DNA of 64,000 bases from Nocardia anaemiae NBRC 100462. Lineage in GTDB: Bacteria; Actinomycetota; Actinomycetes; Mycobacteriales; Mycobacteriaceae. How positions within the stretch are numbered: the first letter of the stretch is position 1; each line of letters starts with the position of its first letter. Of this stretch, positions 1 to 8,588 are shown piece by piece. The notes beneath the pieces are model-generated. The model saw nothing but the letters and a program-made list of their open reading frames with translations, ran no database searches and was not told the origin of the DNA. The stretch spans positions 62,001 through 126,000 of the forward strand of contig NZ_BDAZ01000019.1 of the NCBI RefSeq assembly GCF_001612725.1, in the 5' to 3' direction. The translations under genes were made by a program, and so were the position numbers.

Positions 1-1
1 C

Positions 2-676
2 GCCGCCGACGCGGTGCTCGGCAATGCAGGCTTCGACGGCAAAAAGCAACCGGTGCAGGCACTTTCGCGACTGTACCCGAATTACACCCAGGTGATCGTG
101 CGTACCGATGCCGATATCGAAACGGCCGCCGATCTGCGCGGTAAGCGGGTCTCCACCGGCTCGCCGAAATCCGGCACCGAGGTGATCGCCCAGCGTGTGC
201 TGCAGGCGGCCGGGTTGAATCCGGACAATGATATCCAGGCCCAGCGCCTGGATCTCACCAAGACGGTAGACGGTATGAAGGACGGCTCCATCGACGCCAT
301 GTTCTTCTCCGGCGGCCTGCCGACACCCGGTATCACGGACTTGTTGACCTCCACCAACGGCAAGGTGCGTTTCCTCGATATCGCCGAACTCACCGGCAGC
401 ATGCACGCGGTCAACTCGGTTTATGAGGAGGGCACGATTCCGGCCACCGTCTATGGACTGCCCGCCGATGTGAAGACCATTGTCGTGCCGAATCTGTTGC
501 TGGTGCGAGACGATCTGGACGCGAATCTGGCGTGTGTCCTCACCAAGACACTGTTCGATCGGAAACCTCAACTGGAACAGGCCAATTCGGCCGCGAAAGG
601 GATCAATCGCGATTCCGCGACGATTACCGCGCCGGTGCCCCTGCATCGGGGTGCGGTTCATGCGTTGACGAAGTAG
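2..676 (+). CDS. TAXI-family TRAP transporter solute-binding protein, 5' truncated
   Basis: C-terminal part of a periplasmic or lipoprotein-type substrate receptor of the TAXI (TRAP-associated extracytoplasmic immunogenic) family. The frame is open from the left edge, so the GTG at 14 is an internal valine and the signal peptide and N-lobe are missing. Family signs are the 'LSRLYPNY' strand, 'DLRGKRVSTG' and the 'GxxDAMFFSGGLP' segment typical of TAXI proteins. Such proteins bind small carboxylates such as glutamate and deliver them to a fused DctQM membrane component. The partner genes are not in view and would lie to the left. It converges on the IclR gene, with the two stops 1 nt apart. 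Confidence 0.85.
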   Translation, partial: AADAVLGNAGFDGKKQPVQALSRLYPNYTQVIVRTDADIETAADLRGKRVSTGSPKSGTEVIAQRVLQAAGLNPDNDIQAQRLDLTKTVDGMKDGSIDAMFFSGGLPTPGITDLLTSTNGKVRFLDIAELTGSMHAVNSVYEEGTIPATVYGLPADVKTIVVPNLLLVRDDLDANLACVLTKTLFDRKPQLEQANSAAKGINRDSATITAPVPLHRGAVHALTK

Positions 677-677
677 C

Positions 678-1544
678 TCAGGATGCCAACGCCTCGGTCA
701 ACGCCCGAGCGGTTTCGACTGTGGCGGCTATGAATTCGTCGCGTTCGGATTTGCTGGTCGATGCCCGCAGCGGGCCGGATTGGACTTCATACGCGGCCAT
801 GCCTTTCGCATCGAAAACCGGTGCGGCGAGGTAACTCAGCGGGAGCTCGGCATCGGAGTCGAGTTCGGCCTTGGTGAACGGCCGCGAGGTGAGAAATGCG
901 AGGCGGCGCAGGGCCCGCGTGCGCAGGTGTGGCTGCACGAGTTCGGTACCCATGGCGCCGAGCAGGTCGGCGAGGAGTTCGACCGTGCCCGCGTCGTCGG
1001 TGCGTGGACGGAACAGGGCCACTCCGCGATCGCGGACAAGGGTGAGCAGTCCGCTCGCGATGCGGCGGTCGGAGTCGGGTGCGGTGGCCAGCCAGGTGTT
1101 CTGCTCGGCCGCCGAACGCCACGGCATCACGCTGGCCCCGGCCGGAAATTGCATCGGGATGCGATGGCCGACCGGGATGCCGGGGACGACGCGTTCAGGT
1201 CCGTGGCGCACATCGAGCACGGTGAGGTGATCGGGTTCGATGCGACTCAACGTCGCGCCGTAGCCGGTCCGCACGGTGAGTCCGGCGAGGATATCGCCGA
1301 GCGCGTGCGGCAATGCGGGGCCGTGCAGGTTCGCCAGCGTCGGACCGAGCCCGTAGCCACGGCTGGAGTCGCGTCGCACCCAACCCGCCGAATCCAGTTC
1401 GGCCAAGATCGCCGTTGCGGTCGCGCGGGCGATATCGAGGCGGTCGGCGATGCCCGCGACGCTGATCGGCTCCGGCGATGCGGCGAGCAGCGACACGATA
1501 TCGATGACGCGGCGGGTCGGCGGGGATGGGGACCGGTCCGACAT
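678..1544 (-). CDS. IclR-family transcriptional regulator
   Basis: About 288 residues. The N-terminal winged HTH ('[24 protein letters not shown]') is followed by an effector-binding region typical of IclR proteins but divergent at its C-terminus. I chose the ATG at 1544 over the upstream ATG at 1568 because the family fold starts soon after it. It is divergent from the SDR/reductase pair beginning at 1634. The 89-bp gap holds a 14-bp perfect palindrome and a half-repeat, so it probably controls that pair and itself. The ligand is not predictable from sequence. Confidence 0.82.
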   Translation of the reverse strand: MSDRSPSPPTRRVIDIVSLLAASPEPISVAGIADRLDIARATATAILAELDSAGWVRRDSSRGYGLGPTLANLHGPALPHALGDILAGLTVRTGYGATLSRIEPDHLTVLDVRHGPERVVPGIPVGHRIPMQFPAGASVMPWRSAAEQNTWLATAPDSDRRIASGLLTLVRDRGVALFRPRTDDAGTVELLADLLGAMGTELVQPHLRTRALRRLAFLTSRPFTKAELDSDAELPLSYLAAPVFDAKGMAAYEVQSGPLRASTSKSERDEFIAATVETARALTEALAS

Positions 1545-1586
1545 TGACAACCCCTTGTGCGGTTCCACGGGACAGCTCTACGATGA

Positions 1587-1620
1587 CGAATATTACAACA
1601 GGTAGCGTCGAATATTCGAC
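1587..1620. promoter_or_regulatory. Candidate IclR operator
   Basis: The perfect 14-bp palindrome GTCGAATATTCGAC lies at 1607-1620. The core CGAATATT also occurs at 1587-1594, exactly 22 bp (two helical turns) upstream of its copy at 1609-1616. The pair lies between the divergent IclR and SDR genes, just upstream of the SDR start. The GAATATTC core resembles known IclR-family sites. Confidence 0.55.
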
Positions 1621-1633
1621 AGTGGGAGCGCGC

Positions 1634-2428
1634 ATGATCCTGGACAGATTCCGAATCGATGGACAGGTCGCCGTCGTGACCGGCGCGGGGCGCGGCCTCG
1701 GTGCGGCGATCGCGGTGGCCTTCGCGGAGGCCGGTGCGGATGTCGTCATCGCATCCCGCACCAAGAGTCAGCTGGACGAGGTCGCCGAACAGGTGGCGGC
1801 GGCGGGCCGCCAGGCCCACGTGGTGCCCGCGGATCTCAGCGATATCGAGGCGACGGCCGGGCTGGCCGCCGCGGCCGTGGAACGCTTCGGGCGGCTCGAT
1901 ATTGTGGTCAACAATGTCGGCGGTGCGCTGCCGTGCCCGCTGCTCGACACCACGCCGGATGCGCTGGTCGAGGCGTTCAACTTCAACGTCACCAATGCGC
2001 ACGCGCTGGTCCGCTCGGCGGTGCCGAAGATCCTCGAAACCGCCGGTGGCGGTTCGATTCTCAATATCACGTCGACCATGGGCCGCCTCCCCGGCCGCGC
2101 CTTCGTCGCCTACGGAACGGCGAAAGCGGCGCTGGCGCACTACACCCGGTTGGCGGCGATGGATCTGAATCCACGCATCCGGGTGAATGCCATTGCGCCC
2201 GGGTCGATTCTGACCTCCGCGTTGGAGATCGTGGCGGGCAATGATGCGATGCGTACCGAGCTGGAGGCCAAGACTCCGCTGCACCGCATCGGCGAACCTG
2301 AGGATATCGCCGCCGCCGCATTGTATTTGGTGTCGCCCGCCGGGAAGTACGTCACGGGCAAGGTGCTCGAACCCGACGGTGGCCTGATCGCGCCGAATCT
2401 CGATCTCCCGCTTCCGGATCTGTCATGA
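1634..2428 (+). CDS. Short-chain dehydrogenase/reductase
   Basis: 264-residue classical SDR. It has the Rossmann motif 'TGAGRGLG' near residue 17, 'NNVGG', the catalytic Ser in 'NITSTMG', Y-x3-K in 'YGTAKAA', and the C-terminal 'P-DGG' motif. It should oxidise or reduce a secondary alcohol or ketone with NAD(P) in the cytosol. The ATG at 1634 is preceded by GGGAG; an open frame reaching back to 1526 lacks these signs. It overlaps the next gene by 4 bp (ATGA), so the two are translationally coupled. The substrate is unknown; the divergent IclR gene suggests an inducible catabolic role. Confidence 0.88.
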   Translation: MILDRFRIDGQVAVVTGAGRGLGAAIAVAFAEAGADVVIASRTKSQLDEVAEQVAAAGRQAHVVPADLSDIEATAGLAAAAVERFGRLDIVVNNVGGALPCPLLDTTPDALVEAFNFNVTNAHALVRSAVPKILETAGGGSILNITSTMGRLPGRAFVAYGTAKAALAHYTRLAAMDLNPRIRVNAIAPGSILTSALEIVAGNDAMRTELEAKTPLHRIGEPEDIAAAALYLVSPAGKYVTGKVLEPDGGLIAPNLDLPLPDLS

Positions 2429-3498
2429 GCTACCGCGTAGTCCAATGGGGCACCGGCAATGTCGGTGCCCATGCGCTGGCGGGTGTGATCGCGAATCCCG
2501 ATCTGGAACTGGTCGGGGTGTGGGTGTCGGGTCCGAAGAAGGACGGGCTCGATGCGGGAACCATTGCCGGACTGGATCATCCGGTCGGTGTCGCCGCGAC
2601 GACGGACACCGAGGCGATCCTGGCCGCGAAACCCGACTGTGTCGTCTACTGCTCGATGACCGACAATCGCCTGCTGGAGGCGGTCGAGGATCTGCGCAGA
2701 TTGCTCAGCGCGGGCATCAATGTGGTGGCGTGCGCACCGGTGTTCTTCCAGTACCCGTACGGCGTGCTGCCCGACGAACTGTTGAAGCCGATCCAAGAGG
2801 CTGCGGCACAGGGGAATTCGTCGCTTTGGGTCAATGGCATCGATCCCGGTTTCGCCAATGACCTGCTGCCGCTCGCGCTCGCGGGCACCTGCCTGCGCAT
2901 CGATCAACTGCGATGTCTGGAGATCGTCGACTACGCCAGCTACGACAACCGCGAGGTCATGTTCGACATCATGGGTTTCGGCAAACCGCTGGACGAAATC
3001 CCGATGCTGTTGCAGCCCGGGGTGTTATCGCTCGCGTGGGGCGGCACCGTGCGCCAGCTGGCGGCGGGCATCGGCGTCACGCTCGACGCCGTCACCGAGA
3101 CCTATGAGCGCATCCCCGCTTCCGAATCCTTCGATATCGCCACCGGTCATATCGCCGAAGGTACCGCTGCCGCATTGCGTTTCGAGGTCCGCGGCATGGT
3201 CGGCGACGAGCCCGTGACGGTGCTCGAGCACGTCACGCGGCTGCGTCCCGACCTGTGCCCCGACTGGCCGCAACCCGCCCACCACGAGGGCTCCTACCGC
3301 GTCGAGATCACCGGCGAGCCGAGTTACGCGATGGATCTGGTCACCTCGAGCCGCAATGGCGACCACAACCACGCCACCCTGCTTGCGACTGCCATGCGCA
3401 TCGTCAATGCCGTCCCGGCCGTGGTCCAGGCGCCATCGGGCATCCTCACCGCCCTCGACCTGCCGCTCATCACGGCACCCGCTACTCGCCCGGCGTAG
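2425..3498 (+). CDS. Dihydrodipicolinate reductase-like NAD(P)-binding protein
   Basis: 357 residues with an N-terminal Rossmann motif ('[14 protein letters not shown]'). The architecture matches actinobacterial DapB_N-containing proteins related to 2,4-diaminopentanoate dehydrogenase. It is too long and too divergent to be the DapB of lysine synthesis. The conserved-looking stretch '[17 protein letters not shown]' is typical of this group. It is coupled to the SDR by an ATGA overlap, so the two probably act in one pathway. The substrate is unknown; a mycobacterial-type lipid or amine oxidation is a guess. Confidence 0.75.
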   Translation: MSYRVVQWGTGNVGAHALAGVIANPDLELVGVWVSGPKKDGLDAGTIAGLDHPVGVAATTDTEAILAAKPDCVVYCSMTDNRLLEAVEDLRRLLSAGINVVACAPVFFQYPYGVLPDELLKPIQEAAAQGNSSLWVNGIDPGFANDLLPLALAGTCLRIDQLRCLEIVDYASYDNREVMFDIMGFGKPLDEIPMLLQPGVLSLAWGGTVRQLAAGIGVTLDAVTETYERIPASESFDIATGHIAEGTAAALRFEVRGMVGDEPVTVLEHVTRLRPDLCPDWPQPAHHEGSYRVEITGEPSYAMDLVTSSRNGDHNHATLLATAMRIVNAVPAVVQAPSGILTALDLPLITAPATRPA

Positions 3499-3501
3499 TC
3501 G

Positions 3502-3536
3502 CTCGGGGATTCGCACCCGAGGTGTGAATCCCCGAG
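3502..3536. terminator. Bidirectional stem-loop terminator
   Basis: Arms CTCGGGGATTCGCAC (3502-3516) and GTGTGAATCCCCGAG (3522-3536) pair over 15 positions with one mismatch around a 5-nt loop. It sits between the convergent ends of the reductase (3498) and the aminotransferase (3547). There is no clear U-tract. Confidence 0.7.
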
Positions 3537-3546
3537 TGAGCGGTTG

Positions 3547-4593
3547 TTACTGGGCTAAGGCTGCGAGGGCTCGGTCCACATCGGCGGGGCTGTTGTAAAG
3601 GTGGAACGAGAAGCGGAGCCCACCGCCGCGCGCGGAGGTGAGTACGCCTGCCTCCTCCAACCGGGGTGCCGCATCGCCCGCTCCCGCCACCGCGACGATC
3701 GCCGAATCGGCCGGTACCGACTGGAAACCCAAATCCGCCAATCCCTTTCGGAATCGGGTGGCAAGATCGCGGTTGTGCGCGCCGATCCTGTCGACGGTCA
3801 GCTCTTCGATCAACGACAGCGCGGACAGTGTGCTGATGACGCCGAGCCAGTCCGGTGTCGAATCGAAACGGCGTGCGGTGGTCGGCAGCGAGATCGGGTC
3901 GTACAGCTCGGCCCACCGATCAGCCGCCGCGTACCAGCCGGGGCTGATCGGGCGCAGTTGCGCGGCCGCTTCCGGCGGCGCGGCGAAGAAGGCCACGCTG
4001 CGCGCGCCGATCAGCCACTTGAACGTCGCGCACACCCAGTAGTCGGCATCGACGAAACGCAGTGGCACCCAACCGGCGGCCTGGGTGGCATCGGCCAGCA
4101 GTCGCGCACCATGCGCCAGGGTGGCCGCGCGCAGCATCGGCAGATCGACGGCTCGACCGTCCTTCGACTGGACCACGCTCACCGCTACCAACGCCGTCTC
4201 CGGCCGGACCTCGTCGGCGATGCGCTCCAAGGGCACGAACCGAACACTCAGATCGCCACGATGCACGAAAGGCATGGAGACAGAGGAGAATTCGCCTTCG
4301 GCGAGCAATACCTCCGCCCCGGGCGGCAGCGCGGCGACCACCGGCGCGATCAACCCGGCGACAGTGCCGCCCAGTGCGATATCGTCGGCCGAAGCGCCCG
4401 CTAGCAGTCGCGCGAAACCGGCACGCAGTTCGGGTACCAGATAGTCCCGCGTCGTCGGTGCCGCACGGCCCGCCGCCCAGAGCGCGTTGAACTCCTGCAA
4501 TGCCGCCAATGTTCGCGCGGCGGGCAACCCGTGCGATGCGGTGTTCAGGTAGGCGGTTTCGGTCGTGAATTCAGCGGGCGCAAGGGAGGGCAT
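3547..4593 (-). CDS. Aminotransferase class V-fold PLP enzyme
   Basis: 348 residues. It is a fold-type I, class V (cysteine desulfurase/kynureninase-like) protein. The PLP lysine lies in 'CATFKWLIGA', the Asp that contacts the pyridine N in 'LLADATQAAGW', and an aromatic-rich phosphate-binding region follows. I chose the ATG at 4593 for its GGGTGGGAG ribosome site rather than the ATG at 4656. It could be an aminotransferase, lyase or epimerase. No cysteine placed as in a desulfurase loop is obvious, so the reaction stays open. Two small genes follow upstream on the same strand. Confidence 0.8.
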   Translation of the reverse strand: MPSLAPAEFTTETAYLNTASHGLPAARTLAALQEFNALWAAGRAAPTTRDYLVPELRAGFARLLAGASADDIALGGTVAGLIAPVVAALPPGAEVLLAEGEFSSVSMPFVHRGDLSVRFVPLERIADEVRPETALVAVSVVQSKDGRAVDLPMLRAATLAHGARLLADATQAAGWVPLRFVDADYWVCATFKWLIGARSVAFFAAPPEAAAQLRPISPGWYAAADRWAELYDPISLPTTARRFDSTPDWLGVISTLSALSLIEELTVDRIGAHNRDLATRFRKGLADLGFQSVPADSAIVAVAGAGDAAPRLEEAGVLTSARGGGLRFSFHLYNSPADVDRALAALAQ

Positions 4594-4671
4594 GCTCCCA
4601 CCCTGCGCCGCCGCTGTGGCTCCGGTCGAGTGCCACCGGGAAGATAGTGGCCTCAAATCCGGCGCGCTGTC

Positions 4672-5148
4672 CTATTGCTGCGTGGCCCACATGTTGCTCA
4701 GCAGTTGGTAGCTGGGGGTGTCGGCGAGGGCCTGCATCGATTCGTAGATGCGCTGGTAGCTGGTCGAGGTGATGCGCCAGTGGCCGTCCGGATCGAGTCG
4801 GTAGGTGTCGGAGTAGTAGCCCGCGCCGCGGATGAGGATGCCGTATTCGGTAGCGATCACGGTGTCCTCGAAAGCCCATGAGCCGGTTGCGGTATCGCCG
4901 TTCACGGTGATCTCCGGATGGTTCGCGATATGGGTGGTCACCACGGCGGGGCCGAGGTTCTCGCGCATGAAGGCGGTGACGGCGTCGCGGCCGTCGAGGG
5001 TCAGCGGTTCACCGAGGGCGTGGGTGCCGTAGCGACCGGCGACGTCGACGGCGAGGGTATCCCCGAAGTCGTCCCATTGTTTGAGATCGAGGGTCCGGAA
5101 GTAGCGGTACTTGAGCTGGCGGACGGCTTCGGTGGCGGCGAGATCCAT
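4672..5148 (-). CDS. SnoaL-like / NTF2-fold protein
   Basis: 158 residues. The start 'AATEAVRQLKYRYFRTLD', the central 'HIANHPEITVNGDTATGSW' and the C-terminal 'GYYSDTYRLDPDGHWRI' match the actinobacterial SnoaL_4 group (alpha+beta barrel of cyclases, isomerases or dehydratases). It is probably a small-molecule isomerase, hydratase or binding protein in the cytosol. It ends 78 bp upstream of the aminotransferase start and may be co-transcribed. No substrate can be assigned. Confidence 0.75.
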   Translation of the reverse strand: MDLAATEAVRQLKYRYFRTLDLKQWDDFGDTLAVDVAGRYGTHALGEPLTLDGRDAVTAFMRENLGPAVVTTHIANHPEITVNGDTATGSWAFEDTVIATEYGILIRGAGYYSDTYRLDPDGHWRITSTSYQRIYESMQALADTPSYQLLSNMWATQQ

Positions 5149-5192
5149 CCGTTCAGCTTGGCATTTGCCGGAGCCGCAGACAAGAACCTGTT

Positions 5193-5525
5193 CTACTTTT
5201 CTTGCGCTGCGGCGGCCTGGTTCGCGAACGCGTCGAGTACGGCGATCCGACTGGCGGGTACCTCGATATCCATCGCAATGATGTCTGGGCCCGCGGCGAT
5301 GAAGCTGAAGCCGAAGAATCCGCAGCAGGAGCTTTCGCGGATGGCGAGGTCGCGAGCGGTGTCTTCATGCGTTGCGGCCAGCTCGAGCCGCAGGCGGGTC
5401 GGCGCGATGCGTTCGATTCGATGCAGTGCGGCGGCGAAGAGGTCGGTGAATTCGGCTACGCGCAATGGTTGCTCGGCCGTGGGCAATGTGCAGGCATCGG
5501 GCACCCAGAGCAGGTTCTCGCTCAT
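5193..5525 (-). CDS. Small conserved protein with a CC motif
   Basis: 110 residues, not assigned to a family with confidence. Helical N-terminal half ('EFTDLFAAALHRIER'), then 'RESSCCGFFGFSF' with adjacent cysteines in a hydrophobic strand, then a C-terminal helix rich in alanine. The cysteine pair suggests metal or thiol chemistry, but that is inference. I took the ATG at 5525 (MSENLL) because the extension to 5612 is basic and unlike the rest. It is divergent from the small gene at 5686. Confidence 0.6.
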   Translation of the reverse strand: MSENLLWVPDACTLPTAEQPLRVAEFTDLFAAALHRIERIAPTRLRLELAATHEDTARDLAIRESSCCGFFGFSFIAAGPDIIAMDIEVPASRIAVLDAFANQAAAAQEK

Positions 5526-5685
5526 TCCGTCGACCTTCGTAAGTCTGTTGACATATATCGAAATGGTAGTCCTTGATGCGGCCGATGTCCCGGGTGTTCG
5601 CCGCCGACCCATCGGGTACTCGATCGAGTGGACACGGTTTCGACCGCATCCACCGCACTGGAAGTTCCCCGACCAGGAGTCCGTG

Positions 5686-5937
5686 ATGACCGAAGGTCCC
5701 GTTACCCACCCGCCCCGACACGAACCATCCCTCGATCAACAGTTCGCGCTGAGGGCCGCGGCGCGCCGCCTGGAACGCGAATTCGAAAGCACCCGCGACG
5801 AAGCCATCGAACGGTGGCTGTACTCCGCTTACGACCACCTCGCCGACCAAGCCACCATCCACAACTTCCTGCCGCTACTCGCCGAGCGCTACACCCGCGA
5901 ACTGCTCCGAGCCTCGACCGAGGAACACGCCGACTAG
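5686..5937 (+). CDS. Small three-helix-bundle type protein
   Basis: 83 residues. The pattern 'ALRAAARRLEREFES...AIERWLYSAYDHLADQATIHNFLPLLAERYTRELLRA' matches small actinobacterial proteins annotated as three-helix-bundle dimerisation domain proteins. Their function is unknown, but they resemble the N-terminal domain of some regulators. It starts at the ATG at 5686 (or the overlapping GTG at 5683) behind AGGAG at 5675-5679. The much longer open frame running back to 4918 is antisense to real genes and was not used. Confidence 0.62.
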   Translation: MTEGPVTHPPRHEPSLDQQFALRAAARRLEREFESTRDEAIERWLYSAYDHLADQATIHNFLPLLAERYTRELLRASTEEHAD

Positions 5938-6082
5938 TACGACAGCCGTAAGTCGAGTGCAGCGCGTTCACGATGATCGTGGCGCGAGTGTCGGTATCAG
6001 CTGCTCGCAGCAAGCGGGGGGTGGGTGAAGTCAAGCCCTGAGTGTGCTGGTGAGAGCTCTGGTGCACCGAGAAGATGGTGCT

Positions 6083-6643
6083 GTGAATATCGTTTTGCGG
6101 AATGCACCCTGGTGGGCTCTGTCGCTTTATTTCGGTGTCGTATTCGCCATCTGGATGGCGGTCCTTTGGCCGATTGTGAACCACGAGTATTCAAGTGGTG
6201 AGATCGGCGGCGGTGCCGTCGCGGCGGTAGTCGGCGGGATCATATTCGGGGCAGTCATGGGACCGGTCACCGCACGTCAGTTCCGGCAATTGAACTCCGT
6301 CATCGGCCCGCTCTCGAATAGTGCCTATCGGTTGGCCAAGCGCGCTGCGATACGTGGGCCGGTACCGTCCGATCCCGAGATTCGGCGCGCGGCATTGGCG
6401 ATCGCCAGCCGCGGATCGGCTCGGCTGAAACGCGGCAAATGGACATATGGAACGTTATCGATCATCGAAGCGATCCTTGCCGTTTCCTACGCATACCAGG
6501 CGATCACGTCGTCAGCGTGGTACTGGGGCCAGGCAACACTTTTCGCCGTTTTGTCGGGCGTGATGCTGTATCCGTTGTGGTTGAGCGGACAACTCGAGCG
6601 TCGGATCGAGCTGCTGAGGTCGAGCGAGGTTTCAGTCGTATAG
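6083..6643 (+). CDS. Hypothetical four-helix membrane protein
   Basis: About 186 residues. Four hydrophobic segments: two near the N-terminus ('LSLYFGVVFAIWMAVLWPIV' and 'GAVAAVVGGIIFGAVMGPV') and two near the C-terminus ('LSIIEAILAVSYAYQ' and 'ATLFAVLSGVMLYPLWLS'). A basic cytosolic loop of about 60 residues ('YRLAKRAAIRGPVPSDPEIRRAA') lies between the pairs. The start is uncertain: the GTG at 6083 puts the first helix close to the N-terminus, and a GTG at 6044 is also in frame. No family recognised. The G+C is lower than in its neighbours at the 5' end. Confidence 0.6.
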   Translation: MNIVLRNAPWWALSLYFGVVFAIWMAVLWPIVNHEYSSGEIGGGAVAAVVGGIIFGAVMGPVTARQFRQLNSVIGPLSNSAYRLAKRAAIRGPVPSDPEIRRAALAIASRGSARLKRGKWTYGTLSIIEAILAVSYAYQAITSSAWYWGQATLFAVLSGVMLYPLWLSGQLERRIELLRSSEVSVV

Positions 6644-6659
6644 GAACCATGCTGTCGCG

Positions 6660-7622
6660 CTACTCGCATTGCGCCGCGGCTCGCCGCAGTACCTGTTCGG
6701 CATCGGTGCTGATGCGCCGCACCAGGTCCGCGGCGGATTCGAGACTGCCGATCAGGTCGATATTCTCGCCCGCCCAGATCGGCGCACAGTCGAGATCGCC
6801 CTGCTCGGCTGCCTCCCGATAGCGTTGCCGGGCAACGGGATCGGCCGCGAGTTCGGCCTCCCGTCCGGCCCATTCGTCGAGGAATCGGTTGCGCAGGGTG
6901 CGCGCGGTGTACTCGGCGGGCCACGGGGATTCCCGGGCGATATCGATAATGCGGTTGCGTTCGGTATCGCCGCCGCGTGCGGCGATGATGGCCTTGGCCT
7001 CCTCGGCCGAGAGCAACGATTCGTGGGTCGCTTCGAAACGAGTCCCGATCAGTGCGCCCGCGGCACCGAGTACGAGTGCGGCAGCGAGTCCGCGTCCATC
7101 GGCGATCCCACCTGCGGCCAGCACCGGCGTACCCGCCGCCATATCGACGACCGCGGGAACGAACGGCAGCGTCGCGCGCCCACCGCCGTGTCCGCCCGCC
7201 TCCGCGCCCTGCGCGATCAGCACATCGGCCCCCGCCGCCAAGGCGCGGGTCGCCTCGTCGGTGGTGGTGACCTGGACCAGCAGTAGAATCCCGGCGTCCC
7301 GGACCACGGCGGCGAACGGGGTGGGGTCGCCGAAGGACAGCAGGATCGCATGCGGTTGGCGCAGCACCGTCCTTCGCACGGTATCGAGATCGATGGCCCA
7401 GCTCAATAGACCGATGCCCCAAGGCTTTTCGGTGCGAGCGGTGAGCAACGCACATTCGCGGTCGAGGAGTTCCTCGTCGCCGCCGCCACCACCGATCATG
7501 CCGAGTCCACCGGCCTCGGAGACCGCCGCCGCCAATTCGCCACCCGCGACGCCGCCCATCGGTGCGAGCACCACGGGATGCTCGATGTCGAACAGGTCGG
7601 TGAACTCGGTGCGCAATGCCAT
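6660..7622 (-). CDS. Nitronate monooxygenase-like FMN enzyme
   Basis: 320-residue TIM-barrel flavoprotein of the 2-nitropropane dioxygenase/NMO family. It has the N-terminal 'PVVLAPMGGVAGGELAAAVSEAGGLGMIG', the glycine-rich 'AQGAEAGGHGG' containing the usual catalytic His, and the phosphate-binding 'VLAAGGIADGRGLAAAL'. It oxidises alkyl nitronates, or acts as an enoyl or quinone reductase, with FMN. The ATG at 7622 follows AAGGGG. It lies 71 bp downstream of the dioxygenase and may be the last gene of the catabolic operon. Confidence 0.85.
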   Translation of the reverse strand: MALRTEFTDLFDIEHPVVLAPMGGVAGGELAAAVSEAGGLGMIGGGGGDEELLDRECALLTARTEKPWGIGLLSWAIDLDTVRRTVLRQPHAILLSFGDPTPFAAVVRDAGILLLVQVTTTDEATRALAAGADVLIAQGAEAGGHGGGRATLPFVPAVVDMAAGTPVLAAGGIADGRGLAAALVLGAAGALIGTRFEATHESLLSAEEAKAIIAARGGDTERNRIIDIARESPWPAEYTARTLRNRFLDEWAGREAELAADPVARQRYREAAEQGDLDCAPIWAGENIDLIGSLESAADLVRRISTDAEQVLRRAAAQCE

Positions 7623-7693
7623 CGCCAAACCCCTTCCGTCGCTATCGACGATAGTCAGGGGTTTCCGGCCGTGGGTCCGTGCCCGTGATCGTG

Positions 7694-8581
7694 TCAGCCG
7701 CGATCCCAGTCGTGACCCCAATAACTATCGGCGGTCATTTCCTCGGCGGTGTAGGTGTTCTCATCGACCAGCACGCCCTCGGTGCCGAATTCGAGATCCC
7801 AGCCGCCCGGTGTGCGGACATAGAAGGAGATCATTTTGTCGTTGGTGTGGCGGCCGAGCGTCGAGGACAGGTGATATCCGGCCTTGTTCACGCGGTCCAG
7901 TGCGCGACCGACATCGTCGAGACTGTCGACCTCGACCATGACGTGCACCAGCCCCGAGCCCTCCTTACCGCCGGAGGGGATCAGCGCCAAGCTGTGGTGG
8001 CGCTGATTCACACCGAGAAAGCGGATGCGCACCGGACCGTATTCGGGCGGTGCGGGCAGCCGGAACGCACCGCGCGGCGCAAACCCGAGTACGTCGGTAT
8101 AGAACTGGAAGGCGCCGTCGAGGTCGGGGACCGGAAGCACCGCGTGGCCGAGCCCGAGTCCCGCTGTGACGAAACGGTTTCCGTACTTGCCGACGACCGG
8201 GCTGTGGTCCAGGACCGGCCCGTGAAAGATCTCGACGGTGGTGCCAGCGGGATCGCGGAAGGTGAACGCCTCCTCCACGCTGCGGGCATCCGCCTCGGCC
8301 AGAGTGAGGGCGGTGACCTCGATACCGGCCTTCGCCACGGCTGCGCGCGCCGCGGCGAGTGCGCGATGGTCGCGGACCTCCCAGCCGATGGCCAGCACCT
8401 TGTCGACCGCACCTGGCACCAGGACCAGTCGTGCGACATGCTCATCCATCCGCAGATAGATGGCGTCCGGATCCGGGCCGGTGCCCTCGGCGAAACCGAT
8501 CACATCGAAGGCGAAGGTGCGCCAAGCGTCCGGGTCACTGACCGCGACCCGCACATATCCGAGCGAGCTGATGATTGCCAT
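7694..8581 (-). CDS. HsaC-like type I extradiol dioxygenase
   Basis: 295-residue two-module vicinal-oxygen-chelate protein of the BphC/HsaC class, which cleaves catechols meta to the hydroxyls with Fe(II). The expected ligands are present: His146 in 'GLGHAVLP', His196 in 'RHHSLAL', Glu264 in 'DLEFGTEG'. So are the second-sphere His245 ('LGRHTND') and Tyr254 ('SFYVRTP'). In sterol degradation HsaC opens ring A of 3,4-DHSA. The neighbours KshA and KshB make a sterol-related substrate likely, but HsaA and HsaD are absent here. I chose the ATG at 8581 because GAGGAG stands 6 nt upstream. Confidence 0.85.
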   Translation of the reverse strand: MAIISSLGYVRVAVSDPDAWRTFAFDVIGFAEGTGPDPDAIYLRMDEHVARLVLVPGAVDKVLAIGWEVRDHRALAAARAAVAKAGIEVTALTLAEADARSVEEAFTFRDPAGTTVEIFHGPVLDHSPVVGKYGNRFVTAGLGLGHAVLPVPDLDGAFQFYTDVLGFAPRGAFRLPAPPEYGPVRIRFLGVNQRHHSLALIPSGGKEGSGLVHVMVEVDSLDDVGRALDRVNKAGYHLSSTLGRHTNDKMISFYVRTPGGWDLEFGTEGVLVDENTYTAEEMTADSYWGHDWDRG

Positions 8582-8588
8582 ATTCTCC

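Noticed and set aside
4918..5685. Long N-terminal extension of the small gene at 5686
   Set aside because: The sequence is antisense to the SnoaL-like and CC-motif genes; only the last 83 codons look like a real protein.
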